Made by a program: the position numbers and the translations under genes. 53,588 nt of DNA from Hahella sp. (GTDB lineage: Bacteria > Pseudomonadota > Gammaproteobacteria > Pseudomonadales > Oleiphilaceae), in contig JANQMN010000010.1 of assembly GCA_028280065.1 (NCBI GenBank), positions 1 through 53,588 on the forward strand. The letters run 5' to 3'. Below the pieces are notes generated by a model, which did no database searches, had not been told where the DNA came from, and saw nothing but the letters and a program-made list of their open reading frames with translations. Numbering within the stretch: position 1 is the stretch's first letter; each line of letters opens with the position of its first letter. Shown piece by piece: positions 52,652 to 53,588 of this stretch.

Positions 52652-53305
52652 ATGAAAGATAAAATTATCGTTTTGACAATACTAGTTGCCTTTGGATTGA
52701 TTCCCGCTTCTTGGTCTATTGCGGACCAATATGAGTATGACGGCAACGGCAGGCTAATCAGCGCCATTTTAGGAAACGTGGAAATCACTTTTACGTATGA
52801 CAACGGCGGAAATTTGCTGACCAGATCCTATAGCAAATACCTGTCACTTGATCAGCAATTGCAGCAATTGTATGTCGCTTACCTGGGACGTCCGGCGGAT
52901 TCAGCCGGGCTTGAATATTGGGTGGGACAGGTAGAACTGGGCAACATCAGCCTGGATCAGATACGCGTCAATATCGTAAACGAGCAGCCGGAATATCTGG
53001 AAAACTATGGCCAGTTGAATAATTTCGATCTGACCAATACCGTTTACCAAAATCTCTTCAACCGGGAGGCAGACGAGGCAGGCCGGGATTATTGGATTGA
53101 ACAGTTGGAAGTAGGTAATGTCAGCCCGGACCAACTGATTATCGCTTTTGTCAATGGCGCTTCATTAATGGATAACCTGACTCTGGACAACAAACTGTTC
53201 ATTGCCGAGTGTTTTACGGAAGATGAGGATCAATACACCACGGAAGAAATTGAGCAGCTACTTTCGGGGGTGGACTCGGAGTCAAATCTGACGTCCTGTC
53301 CCTAG
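52652..53305 (+). CDS. Secreted protein with two YD repeats and a DUF4214 region
   Basis: I use ATG 52652 (217 residues), with AAGGAG six bases upstream. A signal peptide (about 1-23) is followed by two YD units (YEYDGNGRLISAI, FTYDNGGNLLTR). Two tandem DUF4214 repeats follow (QLYVAYLGRPADSAGLEYWVGQ and VYQNLFNREADEAGRDYWIEQ). DUF4214 is found in S-layer-like and haemolysin-type secreted proteins and is suspected to bind calcium or anchor to the surface. It follows the large RHS gene by 54 bases and is probably co-transcribed, so it may be a surface partner of the RHS shell. Confidence 0.85.
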   Translation: MKDKIIVLTILVAFGLIPASWSIADQYEYDGNGRLISAILGNVEITFTYDNGGNLLTRSYSKYLSLDQQLQQLYVAYLGRPADSAGLEYWVGQVELGNISLDQIRVNIVNEQPEYLENYGQLNNFDLTNTVYQNLFNREADEAGRDYWIEQLEVGNVSPDQLIIAFVNGASLMDNLTLDNKLFIAECFTEDEDQYTTEEIEQLLSGVDSESNLTSCP

Positions 53306-53445
53306 ATGAAGCCGTTTAGCTGGTGCGTGTGCTAATCCAAACGTGGGTGCAACAAGCGTTAGCCCTATTCATAAGCATAGACGCTTTTCTTCAGTATCGA
53401 TCTGGTCTTTAATTGCTAGTGTTATGTGGATTTTACTGACGGCTA

Positions 53446-53577
53446 ATGGAAATTCTTTTTCTCGGTACCTCTTCCGGCGTACCCACTAAGTGTAGCGCAC
53501 CGAATTCCCATCATACTTTCAGCCACTATTCCGATCATAGCGATTGCCTAAAAAACAATCGCTTTGCCACGCTCTGA
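53446..53577 (+). pseudogene. Possible truncated RNase Z (ElaC) N-terminus
   Basis: An ATG at 53446 opens MEILFLGTSSGVPTK, which matches the first 15 residues of RNase Z-type MBL proteins. The frame then departs from the family and stops at 53575-53577 after 43 codons, without the metal-binding motif. If real, only the 5' end of the gene is here and the rest has been replaced or shifted out of frame; the window ends too soon to tell. Confidence 0.45.
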
Positions 53578-53585
53578 TCATAGCG
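53533..53585. repeat. Direct repeat and hairpin at the right edge
   Basis: GATCATAGCG occurs at 53533-53542 and 53576-53585. Between them GCGATTG (53540-53546) and CAATCGC (53556-53562) form a 7-bp hairpin with an A-rich loop. It lies inside and just after the truncated RNase Z frame. Confidence 0.5.
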
Positions 53586-53588
53586 GCA

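Overview
The window looks like chromosomal DNA of a free-living, probably marine gammaproteobacterium. The gene content (HspQ, the EF-P paralogue EfpL/YeiP, SUI1/YciH, an AlgP-like Lys/Ala-rich protein, type VI secretion accessory genes, PEP-CTERM and dockerin proteins) and the moderate GC content support this. I cannot name the genus. There is no rRNA, tRNA or CRISPR array that I can see.

Layout. 0-8 kb is accessory DNA. It holds an AAA ATPase/DUF4276 pair with an ATGA overlap, then a coupled trio (MBL-fold hydrolase, membrane protein, NYN nuclease with an OST-HTH-like tail broken by a frameshift), an orphan membrane protein, and a coupled pair of signal-less phosphodiester glycosidase and membrane protein. 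8-10.6 kb is a LysR regulator divergent from an SDR and a DsbA-type isomerase. 10.6-14.3 kb encodes two secreted proteins, a cohesin-like PEP-CTERM protein and a 999-residue M19-like protein ending in a dockerin. 14.5-19.2 kb holds a giant MalT/SARP-type regulator and a coiled-coil membrane protein, followed by a histone-H1-like protein. 20.2-25.0 kb is a type VI secretion cargo cluster (HExxH candidate effector, two unknowns, a small protein, a DUF4123 adaptor) without VgrG.

25-40 kb is mostly housekeeping or common genes: MetY, a CZB-domain chemoreceptor, PepD, a LysR regulator, EfpL, a histidine kinase homologue lacking its phospho-acceptor His, HspQ, a DUF6880-like protein, a WYL regulator, a ferredoxin-like monooxygenase-fold protein, LysE, DUF1127, MocR and YciH.

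40.1-47.7 kb is the most coherent and most interesting unit: nine co-directional genes on the minus strand. They encode a NitT/TauT-type ABC transporter, a creatininase-family amidohydrolase, a glutamine-synthetase-like ligase, a class I glutamine amidotransferase, a NikR-like regulator and two membrane proteins. All four nickel ligands of the NikR homologue are replaced. Yet the promoter carries GTATTA-N16-TAATAC, the same geometry as the E. coli NikR operator (GTATGA-N16-TCATAC). I infer a self-regulated uptake and gamma-glutamylation/hydrolysis pathway for an unknown nitrogenous solute, controlled by a NikR-fold regulator that senses something other than nickel in the usual site.

48.2-53.3 kb encodes a secreted 1471-residue RHS/YD-repeat protein and a small YD/DUF4214 protein. 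The window ends with what looks like a truncated RNase Z N-terminus beside short repeats, a possible junction. Start sites were moved inward from the longest ORF wherever a ribosome binding site or signal peptide favoured it; these choices are stated in each entry.
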